From the NCBI GenBank assembly GCA_039621445.1, contig CP154954.1:33271455-33335454 (forward strand): a DNA stretch of 64,000 bases, written 5' to 3'. Position 1 is the first letter of the stretch. Each line of letters starts with the position of its first letter. Shown here in pieces: positions 1-10,100 of the stretch. The stretch is from Euglena gracilis (taxonomy: Eukaryota > Euglenida > Euglenophyceae > Euglenales). A model generated the notes under the pieces. The model was not told where the DNA came from and did not search any database. It worked only from the letters and a program-made list of their open reading frames with translations. A program made the translations under genes and the position numbers.

Positions 1-627
1 TTCATCAGCACATATTTCCTCCAGGCCTTCCATGCAGTATTCACCGCTCTCTCCATCGCCCTCTTCACTGCCCTCCACCGTTTCTAGTGAAGCGGCAGGG
101 GCTGCTGGCTGTTCCGCTATAGCGGTAGGCACAGTATCTGCTTGCGCAGTGACGCCAGTGGGTGCCCCTGTAGCGGGCTGGGGAGAAGAGGTGGCGACAG
201 AAGATTGGCTCTGCTGGGGTCCCTTAGGGACAAAAGGTCCTGCCGTAGCCGATAGGCTTGATCCCAGGTAACGCCGACCACGCCCGAAGGTGGTTGGTGA
301 TGACTGACCAGGAGTTCCCCGGGGTTTTGGCGTTGCCGATTGCGGCTGAGATGTAACTGATGTTGCCGGTTGCGGCTGAGTTGAGCGTTCTGATGGCGTA
401 ATTTCGGTAGGCGATTGCGGCTTTGGGCGGTGTGCCTTTGGCACATGTCGTTTCCGTAATCGGAAAGTTTTCCATGGCTTCCATTCATATTCAACCATCG
501 TGTGGTTGAAGCGCAGTAGGGGCAGGGCCATGCCTTGATCATTCACTCTGCCGCCTTGGAAAAAGGGCACGAGTAACGCTCTATCGAGCGTATCGCCGAA
601 TCGGCGTTTGACATAATCGTCAATGCT
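1..627 (-). CDS. unrecognised open reading frame, open at the window edge
   Basis: The minus strand is open from an in-frame TAA at 628-630 to the first base of the window, 209 codons in phase with the edge. The first possible ATG is at 531-529 (MALPLLRFN...). The first half is basic and aromatic (EWKPWKTFRLRKRH); the second half is rich in Pro, Gln, Ser and Thr and turns acidic near the edge (EGSEEGDGESGEY). Sense codons continue in the same frame just upstream of the TAA (DRGREIPPDF-like stretch near 640-690), so the TAA may be a nonsense change, or the true upstream exon may lie elsewhere. I do not recognise the family. It could be part of a mobile element related to the one that follows. 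Confidence 0.3.
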
Positions 628-782
628 TTACTTCTCGAACCGTGGCCTGATGGGGACAAAGTCCGGGGGAATTTCCCTATCGCGGTTGAGATAAAAATAT
701 ATCTACATGATCTTGTACGTCCAAGCCCTGAACCAGAACCGCTGCAAAAACAGCGGGAGCTGACGATGGTTGCGACTGTAGG

Positions 783-1923
783 TCACTGTAGGTCACTACT
801 AGGTGTAAAGGTACCACTACCAAGTGCCGGGCGGTAAAATTCCCGGGTTGCGGGATCCAATTGGATTATTTTGTAAGGTTCAAAAAGACATCCACAATAA
901 AAATCATGGTGAGCATAAATTCTCCGACAGTGAGCGCATTGGTAGGAGGGTTGGCGCTCGTGGTGCGCGTTTGTGTGGGTGTCAGTGCATAAATTGGTGT
1001 CGGTTGGGGTAGCGGGGGGGGGGGGTACAGGGGTGTCTGAAGTTGACACACCTGGTGGAAAACGTAACAGTTGTGCAGCTGGGCGGCTACTCGACACCGT
1101 AATTACTTCCGGCCTTTTGGGCTTTCGCCTGGGAACCCAGCGCAACGTGCAGGGTTAAGATACTAGCTTCCCCTACTGCGTGGGAAACAAGCAGTAAACG
1201 TGCGGTGGGTAGGGGGGCAGCTTTCTGTTTACCCCTAGGGTAGGAAACATTTTTTTCGGTTGTGGAAAACGGTGTGAAAATGCAGGGGGACGTTCTGGGT
1301 GACGTCATGGGGGACAAGTTTGGGGTGTGGTGTGTGTGCGGGGGGTAGTGCGTAAACCGTGCGAAGGTCAATCCACCACCAATCGGTGTTGCCGTAGGAA
1401 TGGAAAACCCAATATGAAATCTGACAGGCGGTATTCGCCTCGAATGCCCAAGTACCAGAAATTTGGGAATTGTGGTGTGTGTGTGTGTGTGTGTGTGGTG
1501 CTTCAGGATAATGGGAAGAACTATGTCCAAAATGCATTCCAAGTCGCCACCGCACGTGGGGCTATTGTCAGCGGTCATAATTTTGATGGGCTTCTTGGCA
1601 TGAGCCAACAGGGGGGTGGGTATAAGTCCTTTGCGGAAAAGAAGGGGTATTCGACACCATGTGTCGAATAAATTTTTGGCTTGTTCACGGAAATTTTGAG
1701 TATCGATTTTCAGTTGGACCAAAAGTTTAATGGGGGGTACGCAAAGCAAAGGGTCGGGTGTAAAATTGTTGTCGGGCCAACTGTCCCATGACCCTTTGCT
1801 TACTTTGCTCAACATTCTAAGTAAAAATTTGGTGCGGGGAGTGGGGGAATAAAAAAATTTTCCGGGTACCGACCAGAAAGACGGATGGGCAGGGGCTACA
1901 GGGGTGATCAGTTCCTCCTCCAT
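783..1923 (-). CDS. unrecognised, probably decayed reading frames
   Basis: Two overlapping minus-strand frames stay open for 278 codons (1923-1087) and 120 codons (1145-783). The second contains a C-x2-C...C-x-C pattern (CAHCRR...FYCGC), which could be a small zinc-binding site. The first includes a translated CA microsatellite (His-Thr repeat) near 1470-1500. They lie in different frames with a short overlap, as expected of either an interrupted gene or chance openness in a GC-skewed region. No family is recognised and no splice model joins them convincingly. Confidence 0.2.
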
Positions 1924-2204
1924 CTGTTCGTCAGCCCAGAGGTCCGTGCCATCAGACCTCGGGCTGGAGTTGGCTGATCCTAATTCTGCCCTTCGACCTC
2001 AAGGAGAAAGAGTTTTACTGCTACGAGTTCAAGTGGAATTGCTTTTCGAGGAGTACTACCTTCCCGAGAACCAATACTTTTACCAACTGGTGGACCGAAC
2101 TTTCTTCGGAACTTCAACTTCCTGAAGGAAGAATTCAACGCCTCGAGTTCAACTGGAACAAGAAATTCAAAGAACAGAAACACAGATATCAACAAAGGAC
2201 TTCC

Positions 2205-3400
2205 ATGAAGAATGAATTTCAAAGAAACTCTGAATTTCAAGAAGAACTGCAAAGAACTTCCAAGAAGTCAACTGAAGCTGGGGAAGGTGAAGTCACAGCA
2301 GCAGCTGCAGAAGGAGATGAGGCGGCAGCAGCACGTCAGTCCGTGGCCATCGCAACCCCCCCACCCCCCAGCAAATCAAAGATTTCAGACTCCCCCACTC
2401 AAAATGATGGCCATGGACCATGGACAACTGTGGTCAGGAAGAGACACAGGGAGACTACCATCACAGGTCCAACAGACTCCACCCCTTTTTCTCAGTTCCT
2501 CCCCTTCCAGGGGAAGAAGCAAAGGCTATGGCAGCCTCTCAAGGGAGATCAGAAATCCAAAGGATTCAAATCGAAATCAAGGCTATGGCAGCCATCATTC
2601 AACAGGGCCTGGGGCCCAGAATCAAGGCTCTGGCAGCCATTATTCAAGAGGGCAGTGGGCCCAGGGGCAAGGCTATGGCAGCCAGTACCCCAGCCTGGAG
2701 AGATCCCATTGGGAAAAGGTATGTCCAACTTTTCCCCCAGCAATTTCAGACACAAACCTCCCAGGAGCAGCAAGCCAATGCCAAACACAGGCCATGGTGG
2801 CCTATACTGGGAACCCAGAAGGACAGAGAAGAGAAAGTCCTGGAAAGAAGGCCAATGGAGGCCAAGCAGGCCTGTGTGCCACTGGCAGCCAGATGGAGGC
2901 AAATGGACAGAGAAGTCCTGGAGAAAAGGCCAATGGGGGCCAAGCAGGCCTGAGTGCCTCTGGAGGCCCAAGGGCCCTGAAGGCAAGTGGTGGCCAAAAC
3001 CATCAAGACCACATCAGCCCTTGGGGGGGAGGCCCAAGATTGGCTCAGGCAGGCCCCCCCCAGAAGATAATCAGCCCAGCATTATATGTACCACCCCACC
3101 ACAGACCTTCCCCCATCATTCCAAAACAGGGGGAAAGCCTGTCTTTGGAAAGCCCTATGGCAGGGCCAGCTGCAGCCCCAGTGATGGGGCACCCAGAGGG
3201 GCCCCCAGTGATGGGGCAGCCCAGGGGAAGGACCCCTGTGATGGGGCCTGTGGAATCCCCAGATACATTACACCCAGGGGTGCCCCCCTACAAGGCCCTG
3301 CAGGCCAGTATCCCCCATTGGGTCAAGGCAGGAGCCAGCAGAGAGGTATTAAACCTGATAAGGGAAGGGGTTATGGCAGATCTCCCCCTCCCCCCTCAGA
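2205..3400 (+). CDS. DIRS-like retrotransposon ORF1 (gag-like)
   Basis: The frame opening with the ATG at 2205 begins with a charged, Gln/Glu-rich segment, followed by a short motif of the type WTTVVRKRHR (about 2432-2461), a pattern common in retroelement gag-like proteins. It then carries Trp-rich degenerate repeats (RLWQP four times at about 2525-2690, then W-P-S-R-P-x-C-x-W-x-P repeats to about 2970). The frame stays open to 3821, but downstream of about 3100 the neighbouring frame carries the reverse transcriptase, so ORF1 and the pol frame overlap, as is usual in DIRS elements. A second frame over the same bases (from 2212) encodes Gly/Gln repeats and leads directly into the reverse transcriptase, so which frame is gag is an inference. 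Confidence 0.5.
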
Positions 3401-5200
3401 TGTCATTAAAAGTTCCCTTCAAGACACCCCAAGAAATAATGACTGCCCGAAAAATTCTGAGGGAATACGAATGTGCAGGGGCAACCAGGCAAATCCCCCC
3501 AGAGGAGGCAAAACATTTTGTCCCTTATTTCATCCTTTCCAAAAAAGAGGGGGAAAAGACAAAAGAAAGATTAATCTCAGATTGTCGACAGTTAAATCTC
3601 CACTTCACCCCCCAGAAGTTCAGACTGGAACACATGGGAAACATTTTCCCATACCTAAGAAAAGGATGGTTCTGTGGAAAAATAGATCTGAAAGATGCTT
3701 ATTTTCACCTAAAACTGCACAGCAGCCTGGAAAAACATGTCTGCATGCAAGTGGGGGGGGGGAAACTTGGCAGTTTCAAGCTGCATTTTTGGCATCAGCA
3801 GCCTGCCACAAAAGTTTATGACTCTCATGAGAGTCTGGGAAAGGAAGTGGAGAAAGGAGGGAAAGGTAGTTTTCATCTACCTAGACGACATTTTGCTGTT
3901 AGCCCCCAGCAAAAAGACTGCAGCCCAACATTTGGCAGAAATAAAGCAGGACCTTTTATTGGCAGGTTTCGGATTAAACCTCCCCAAATCCTGTCTGGAA
4001 CCCACACAGGAGATAAAACATTTGGGCCAGTGGGTCAATTTGAAAAAGGGCCAGCTGGAAATCCCACAGGAAAAACTAAAATCCTTAAGAAAGGAGCTGG
4101 GAAAAGTGCTCACAGCACAAAAAATGAGCTGCAGAAAACTCAGCTCTATTGTGGGGCAGGTCAGAAGCTATTTAGTTTCCATGCCATTTCTCAGAATTCT
4201 GACAGATCAACTTTGCAAAATGGTGGATTTACACACAAAGTGGGGTTGGGACCACACCCTGACCATTCCCCAGGGGGTCAAAGATCAAATTGTGGAGTTA
4301 AAAGCGTTTTTGCAGCCAGGTGTGGGCAGAGCCTTTCAATCCCAGGCCTCTCAGGATCTGTTTTCAGACAGCAGCACCTGGCAGTGGGGGGGGCTGGACA
4401 AAAACTCAGGCCAAAAAGTGCAGGATTTTTGGAGGGACCTGCACATCCTTCACATCAACCAAAAAGAATTGATGTCAGCAGTGGAGACAGTAAAAAGTCT
4501 GGCAAAGCCAAAACAAACCATAATGCTTCATGTGGACAGCCAAGTGGCTGTAAGTTATCTAACAAAATGGGGAGGCAAAAAGCCCTACCTAAATTCCATT
4601 TTAAAACCCCTGCTGTATCATTGCCTAGAAAAGCAAATCAATTTGCAGGTGGTTTGGGTTCCCACAAAAGAGCAATTGGCAGACTCCCTGACCAGGGAGC
4701 AAAAGGACCCAGGGGATTATACCCAAAACCTACATCTCTTTCACCAAATTCTGAAATTTTTCAGACAGGACATTACCCCAGAGGAGGACATGTTTTGCAC
4801 ACCCAGCAACAAAAAATTCCCCAAGTTTGTTTGTCGGTACCCCCACCAAGGGGCTTTGCTGGTGGATGCCTTGAAGGCAGATTTGAGGGGGCTCCCCCCA
4901 GTTTATGCAAACCCCCCCTGGAGCATCATTCCCCAATGGGTTCAGAGATTAATGGTAAACCCAGACCTGACTTGTCTGTTGATCGTACCCCACTGGGCTT
5001 CAACATCATGGTGGCGCCAATTAATGGCAATCAGAAAGCCAGGCAGCAAAGTTTTGTTGGTACCCCCCCAATGGGGTCTATTCACCAACTGCTGGGGGGA
5101 GGAGATGCCCCCCCCAAGGTGGAAATTGGCCTGCTTGATTGTGTCAGGCAAATATTACAATCCCAGGAAGTTTCGATGTCCAGTATCGACACTTACATAA
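3084..5200 (+). pseudogene. DIRS-like reverse transcriptase, RNase H and DAM-methylase-like region, frameshifted
   Basis: The frame starting at 2212 carries the N-terminal reverse transcriptase blocks: ISDCRQLN near 3570-3595 and DLKDAYFHLKL near 3687-3720. A ten-G run at 3753-3762 shifts the frame, and a second shift at the T run near 3786 leads into the frame that is open from 3737 to 5200. That frame holds the FGISSLPQKF block and the catalytic YLDD at about 3880-3891, then RNase H acidic motifs (FSDSST about 4358, LHVDSQ about 4526, LADSLT about 4677), then an NPPW motif at about 4910 with a following VPHWASTSWW segment, typical of the methylase-like domain of DIRS elements. The domain order RT-RH-MT is diagnostic of DIRS. 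The two small indels make this copy inactive unless they are homopolymer sequencing errors. Confidence 0.85.
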
Positions 5201-5249
5201 AAAATCTGGGAAATGTCAAGAGATATGATTCAGCCTTCAGGACATTGGT

Positions 5250-6413
5250 GGGCCAATTGTCGCACAAAGGGGTGCCCTGCAGGACTGCACAGTCCACAAG
5301 ATGGCCGAGGCCATCCTTGATTTGGCTGCCCACAGCCTCAACACTGCACGCAATGCATATGCAGCAGTTTTATTACTCCCAGGGTTTGGGTCATTGAGGT
5401 TTTCCCCTCTTTTGTCTCCATTGAAAAGGAAATGGAATTCCAATGTCTGCAAGTATGCCCATTTCTGGGACCCTACTGATTTTCTAAACAACATCATCAA
5501 ACAATCAAGACCCCTCTCAGAACTCTCTGTGAAAGAGCTCAGAAACAGACTCATCATTTGTTGGAGGCTTTTGGCCCTCCACAGGGGGGTTGATTTAGCC
5601 AGGACACAGCGAAAAATCAGTTTCGTGGGAGAAAAAAATTATATTTTATTGCAAAGAAAAGGGTGGCAATTCCCAAGATGGGAGGAAGTTTTGAATTTAC
5701 CACACACCCCCCTCATCAGCCCCTGGCACCTATTGAAAGAGTATGTGGAAAGGACAGCCCACATGGTTGGGCACAAAAATAATTTGTTATGGTCTTTGGA
5801 TGGTAAACGACCTTTGACATCAGAAAGAGTGAATTCCCTTACCAAAGAAATTCTGCAAGAGGGGGGGGTGGACACCACCCACTGGAAACCCCACAGCACC
5901 AGAGGGGCTGGGGTTTTATGGTGGAAAAATGCGGGTTTACAAGTGGAAGAAGTCCAGCAGCTGGGTCAGTGGAAAAATTTTGGGGCCTTCCAAGCTCACT
6001 ATTTGCGACTGGGTGTCGTTTCAAAAATTCAAAATATTATGGCCCAAAGGGGGGTGCACAGTACCTCACCATCTCGCAGTGCGGAGCCCGAATGGTCTCG
6101 GACTCCCACGACAGAGGAAGGGGGAGGAAGGGACCAAGAGGGCGAAGCACAAGAAGATGGTGAGCCCAACCCCCCCACCCAAAAAATCAGCGGAAAAAGA
6201 AAAACATCCCAACCAGAAAGGGGACCCCCGACCAAGCAGCCCCAACCACCCACCCGGAAAAACACCAGAAAGAGACCACCATCCCCATCGAGGGGGGGGC
6301 CCCCCAGCAAGCAACCATGCGTGAGGGGGGGGGCGGGGCCACGACGGTTCCACTTCGCCAAGGTGTCGGACGAGGCCTCATCTTCGCCAACTCCGGCAAC
6401 AAAGGCGCAGTAA
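5250..6413 (+). CDS. tyrosine recombinase of DIRS-like retrotransposon
   Basis: This frame is open upstream of its first ATG (5301), so the true start is unclear and it overlaps or abuts the preceding frame. It shows tyrosine-recombinase features: a first Arg block (LALHRGVDLARTQRK, about 5570-5610), the second box HSTRG at 5892-5906 (His and Arg), a Trp in the usual His/Trp position (LGQW, about 5960-5971) and a candidate nucleophile Tyr in AHYLRL at about 5994-6011. A basic, Pro-rich tail follows (residues roughly 270-370) and ends with TAA at 6411-6413. DIRS elements integrate as circular DNA through this enzyme instead of a DDE integrase. The catalytic set looks complete, unlike the adjacent RT frame. 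Confidence 0.85.
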   Translation, partial: GPIVAQRGALQDCTVHKMAEAILDLAAHSLNTARNAYAAVLLLPGFGSLRFSPLLSPLKRKWNSNVCKYAHFWDPTDFLNNIIKQSRPLSELSVKELRNRLIICWRLLALHRGVDLARTQRKISFVGEKNYILLQRKGWQFPRWEEVLNLPHTPLISPWHLLKEYVERTAHMVGHKNNLLWSLDGKRPLTSERVNSLTKEILQEGGVDTTHWKPHSTRGAGVLWWKNAGLQVEEVQQLGQWKNFGAFQAHYLRLGVVSKIQNIMAQRGVHSTSPSRSAEPEWSRTPTTEEGGGRDQEGEAQEDGEPNPPTQKISGKRKTSQPERGPPTKQPQPPTRKNTRKRPPSPSRGGPPSKQPCVRGGAGPRRFHFAKVSDEASSSPTPATKAQ

Positions 6414-6681
6414 GAAGCACCCCCCGCGCACGCACAAACACACCAGAACAGAACAGCCGGCAAGGAAAGCAGGACCTCACCATCTTCTTGTGCTTCGCCC
6501 TCTTGGTCCCTTCCTCCCCCTTCCTCTGTCGTGGGAGTCCGAAAATGGCAAAGTGCGGAGTTCGAGGTGTCTGGACAGGGGACCCCTCCGCAAACTCCGG
6601 CAACAAACGCGCGGTAAGAAAGACCACTCACCATCTTCTTGCGCCTCGCCCTCTTGGTCCCTTCCCGTGCCGTGGGAGTCC
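6098..6681. repeat. 66-bp inverted repeat and its partial third copy at the DIRS 3' end
   Basis: Bases 6098-6163 and 6477-6542 are the same 66-nt sequence in opposite orientation with no mismatch that I can see. A third, internally deleted copy lies at 6628-6681 in the orientation of the second. The segments before copies two and three are also direct repeats (CTCCGGCAACAAA...GTAAGAA at 6391 and 6592). The first copy lies within the recombinase reading frame. In DIRS elements terminal repeats and an internal complementary region pair during replication; this may be a remnant of that arrangement. Confidence 0.7.
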
Positions 6682-6780
6682 GGGACCCCGCCAAAAAACA
6701 ACCAATCTCTGAAAACCCTAGTGTCCTCATCATCATTGGATGAATACCCACACCTGATCACCCAAAGCTTTTTTTGAATA

Positions 6781-7110
6781 TCGACAAAATGCTTCCAAAA
6801 GTGTAAAAAAAAAGTGGGAAAATGGGAAAAATGCGCAAAAAATTTCTTTCAAAAAGGGTCAGAACAGAGCACAAATCAAACAACATAACTCAGCGTCAAT
6901 ACAACATTGATCAAAGAGCAATTTGATAATATACAATCAAAATCAAAAAAGCCAAAATGAAACTGCAACATGTAAAAAAAGCCAGAAATTCTTAAAAATG
7001 CAAAAAAAATGCGCGAAAAAAATCGAAAAAATGCGAAAAAATGCGCATTTCCCAAAAATTCGGAAAATGCGCAAAAAATGCGCAAAAATTCGAAACACAT
7101 TTCCTCCCCC
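6781..7110. other. A-rich, ATGCGC-containing low-complexity stretch, no gene seen
   Basis: Long A runs are interspersed with repeats of ATGCGC and TGCGAAAAA. Several frames are open only because of composition. Similar ATATGCG/AAAA sequence occurs at 22560-22670. Confidence 0.6.
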
Positions 7111-7170
7111 CTGCCAGTGCAGCGGATCGTTTTGGACCGGAGATCGTTTTGGACCGGGGAAACGCTGGCA

Positions 7171-10100
7171 GTGGAACGGGGGCGAGATGGGGTAGGGCCG
7201 CGGTGCGGCGTAGACCAGGCTGTGCAGGGCGGGGCTGCCGGCGCCGAACAGCTCCAGCCCCTCCTCCTCGCTGCGCAGGTGGGGCAGGCTCCCCCGGCGG
7301 CGGGCAAAGCGGTCCTGCGAGGGGCGGGCAAACAGGGCAGTCCAGAAATGAAGCAAAAAGACCTGGGTGAGCTCCGGGCGCTGGAAATTCTTTGGGAATG
7401 CTCCAAGACGGCTCAATATTGGGGGGGGGCACAGGCAATTTGAAAATTATTGGCCTTTTCCTTGCACAATAATCCGGGAAAAAAAACTGATTTTCTAGGC
7501 TTTGCCATGGCAGCTGGATTGGGGATCTGAATTGGTTTGAGTTGAATTGGTTTGAGGGACACCTGTGGAGGTCATCTAGCACCTATGGTCATCCAGAGTC
7601 CCAGGCCCAATCGTGCCCAGTCAAGCCCAGCACGCCAACAGAGATCCCAACCATCCCAACTTTGAGGGAGGCTGTTTGGCCATTTGTTGTTTGGCCACAT
7701 TTTGGCGTTCTTTGCCCACTTTTTGCCCACTTTGGGCTGCTTCAACTTCTGGCTGTCACGACACCCTAACACTAACCCTGGCCGCTTTTTTGCTGCGCTT
7801 TGGCCATCTGTGCCAACGTTCAGATACTTTTTGCTGCTTTTGAGAATTCTTGGCCAATTTCGCCAACGTTTGGCCACTGTTTGCTTTTGACTGCTTTTAG
7901 CAGCTTTCTGAAGCCTTTTGAGGACACTCTAGCCAACTCTTTTCGCCAAAGTGGCCAAAAGAAGCTAAAAAACTTAGGCGGCAGTAATGGCACTTAAGGG
8001 TTTTCGGGCCCGAAAACCGGATCGTCCGCGGTTTTGGGACCGGCTGTGGTCAAAACCCCCACTGGGAACGACATGAGCCGAACGAAAGACGCGATGGGGC
8101 GCACCTGCGCCCGTGAGGACACGTCCGGCGCGCGCACCTGCGCTTGAGCAGACCCCAAAATCAGGCGCAGGTGCGCACGACGGATCAGTAAGATCAAGCG
8201 CAGGTGCGCGCGATCCTACCGTGAGATCGTGGCAGGTGCCTGTGTGCTGGGGCCCCGGAATGAGTGGCGGCAGGGAGGGGACACACTCTGTTTTGAGGGC
8301 AACGCCTGCAGAACCCACCGATCGCTGCAGGACCGAAAGTCGGTCACCGGAGGACTCCGGAACCCCATCAGGCACACAGGGGCTGCAAGCCCACCGCCGC
8401 CGTGTTGGATACCCCCGAGCCAGATGGGCCCACACCCAGCACCGAACCGCGCGCACCTGCGCACGGGGACACACACACTTCGGGCGCAGGTGTGTCCAAT
8501 TGAGGTGTGGACGAGGGACCCCGTGGCGTGGGTTCAACGGCCAGGCCAGAGGGGCGAAGCATCCCGAAAGTGTCGTGCCCATGTGCGCGCGTTGGGGACC
8601 CCCCCTGGTTGTTGCCCACGGCGGCCACTGTTTGAAACCCGTGGCCGCACACACACAAAGGAACGTTCAGGGAGCGGGTGTGTCCCCCTTGGGCCGTGCA
8701 CGCGTGCGTGAGGGACGTGCGAACACTCGGTGTGGGTGGTACAGCCAGGTGAACACGTCCGCCACCAACGCCCGACTGCCTCAACGGTGGTCCGGTGCTC
8801 GCATTTGCGCTCTGACGACGTACGCTGCCATCACGGACCCCGAGACGTGGTCCGAGGGTGACAAGGCAGGGCCGAAGGAACCGTGTCCTCAAGCGCAGGT
8901 GCGCACCAGGATGCCCCACAACCGGCGCTGCGAGACCCAGTCCTTCATCACAATCACACTGTGATAAATTCCCTTCCCTTCTCAACAACTAACAAACCTC
9001 CCCAACTGGCGGTCAGCAATCCAAGCCATCTCCTTCACAATGCGTTCGGTTCAACGAGATTCACATCCATCCTCTGGCCCCAAAACGCAATGAGCAAACA
9101 CAACTGGCGTATGTACTTTCCTTTCCCTTTATAACAACTTACATTGATTGTAATACGATTTCAATAAGATTGCAACCTTTTACAATTGACATCTCAACAA
9201 TTTACAATTTGGTGCAGTGGAGATGCATTGCCAAAACTGGTTCCCGCTTGCCCTTCCCTGTGTCAATTGCCTTCCGTCCGTCCCTCGCATTCATGTCCCC
9301 TGCAGTTCAAATTCTCAAACAAATCAAAATGCACACTAATTCCAGTTCCCGCCCCTGTGTATGTCAATCCGCAAACCATTCCCCACCTTGCGGAGATGAT
9401 CAGCCCGCTGCTGCCAGCGCAGAGTGGCACACTTGTGGGGGTCATCCAATCGAGCCGATGGGTGTCATTGCAAAGCTCCGGATCAATATCAAAATGGTTA
9501 ATCCTCCCCTCCAAGCTGCCTTCTGTCAGAAACTCACAATCCCCAATTTTGTTGTCCTTTTGACCACTGCAGGGATTTTTTTCCAAAAAAACCTCGGACC
9601 ATTCAATTCTCAACCTCTGCTTGCCTGGATGGGCCAAGGCTGTGGTTGGGTGTCTGAACCAGGCAACACCAGATGAGTGGGTTCGACTCACTCAACCCAC
9701 CACAGCACCACACAACCGCCTCATCCAAAAGAGGGTTCTTGCCTGAAGGAATAAAAAGCGTCTCTGCAATTGCATTCAATCACGCACAAATCTCAGCTGC
9801 TTGCGGCCCCTCTTGGAATGAAATCCAAATGAGGGAATATGAGCAACTTGACCGCTGACGGTACACACAACCAAGCAGGAGGTAAAAACCCAGGCTGCAT
9901 GTGGGGGGGTTTGGGGAGCTGTTGGGATCGTCAGGGGGTTATTCTTTTAGGGTGCCTTGAAGGTCCTTGGGAACCCTTAAAAAATCATTCTGGAAAATTT
10001 TCGAAATTCTTCACATGCTTTTGCAATATCTCAGCAAAAACAGGCCAATCCTGGGGGAAAAAACGATTTCGGGCATCCCTGGAACATCCACCATCAACCC

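Larger units (their letters stand above)
2205..6780 (+). mobile_element. DIRS-type retrotransposon, boundaries approximate
   Basis: The order gag-like, RT-RNase H-methylase-like, tyrosine recombinase, all on the plus strand, identifies a DIRS-group retroelement rather than an LTR or LINE element. No long terminal direct repeats are visible. Downstream of, and partly inside, the recombinase tail are inverted and direct repeats of the kind DIRS elements use for circular replication intermediates (see the repeat entry at 6098-6681). The outer limits are not fixed: the 5' limit was not found in the 1.9-2.2 kb sequence. It lies antisense to, and beyond, the last Misato exon I could place. Confidence 0.75.

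Noticed and set aside
1235-1671. Frames around the CA/GT microsatellite as genes
   Set aside because: The His-Thr and Val-Cys runs are microsatellite translations and the flanking frames disagree.
6029-6751. 240-codon minus frame across the DIRS 3' region
   Set aside because: It is the complement of the recombinase tail and its inverted repeats; the repeats and GC skew explain its openness.
8113-8964. 283-codon plus frame in the GC-rich block
   Set aside because: Arg/Gly/Ala-rich with no domain, open on both strands, and it crosses the tandem-array boundary.
9170-9691. Pairs of 125-168 codon frames repeated in each tandem unit
   Set aside because: They recur because the DNA is duplicated; no consistent splice signals or family features, and frames shift between units at short indels.
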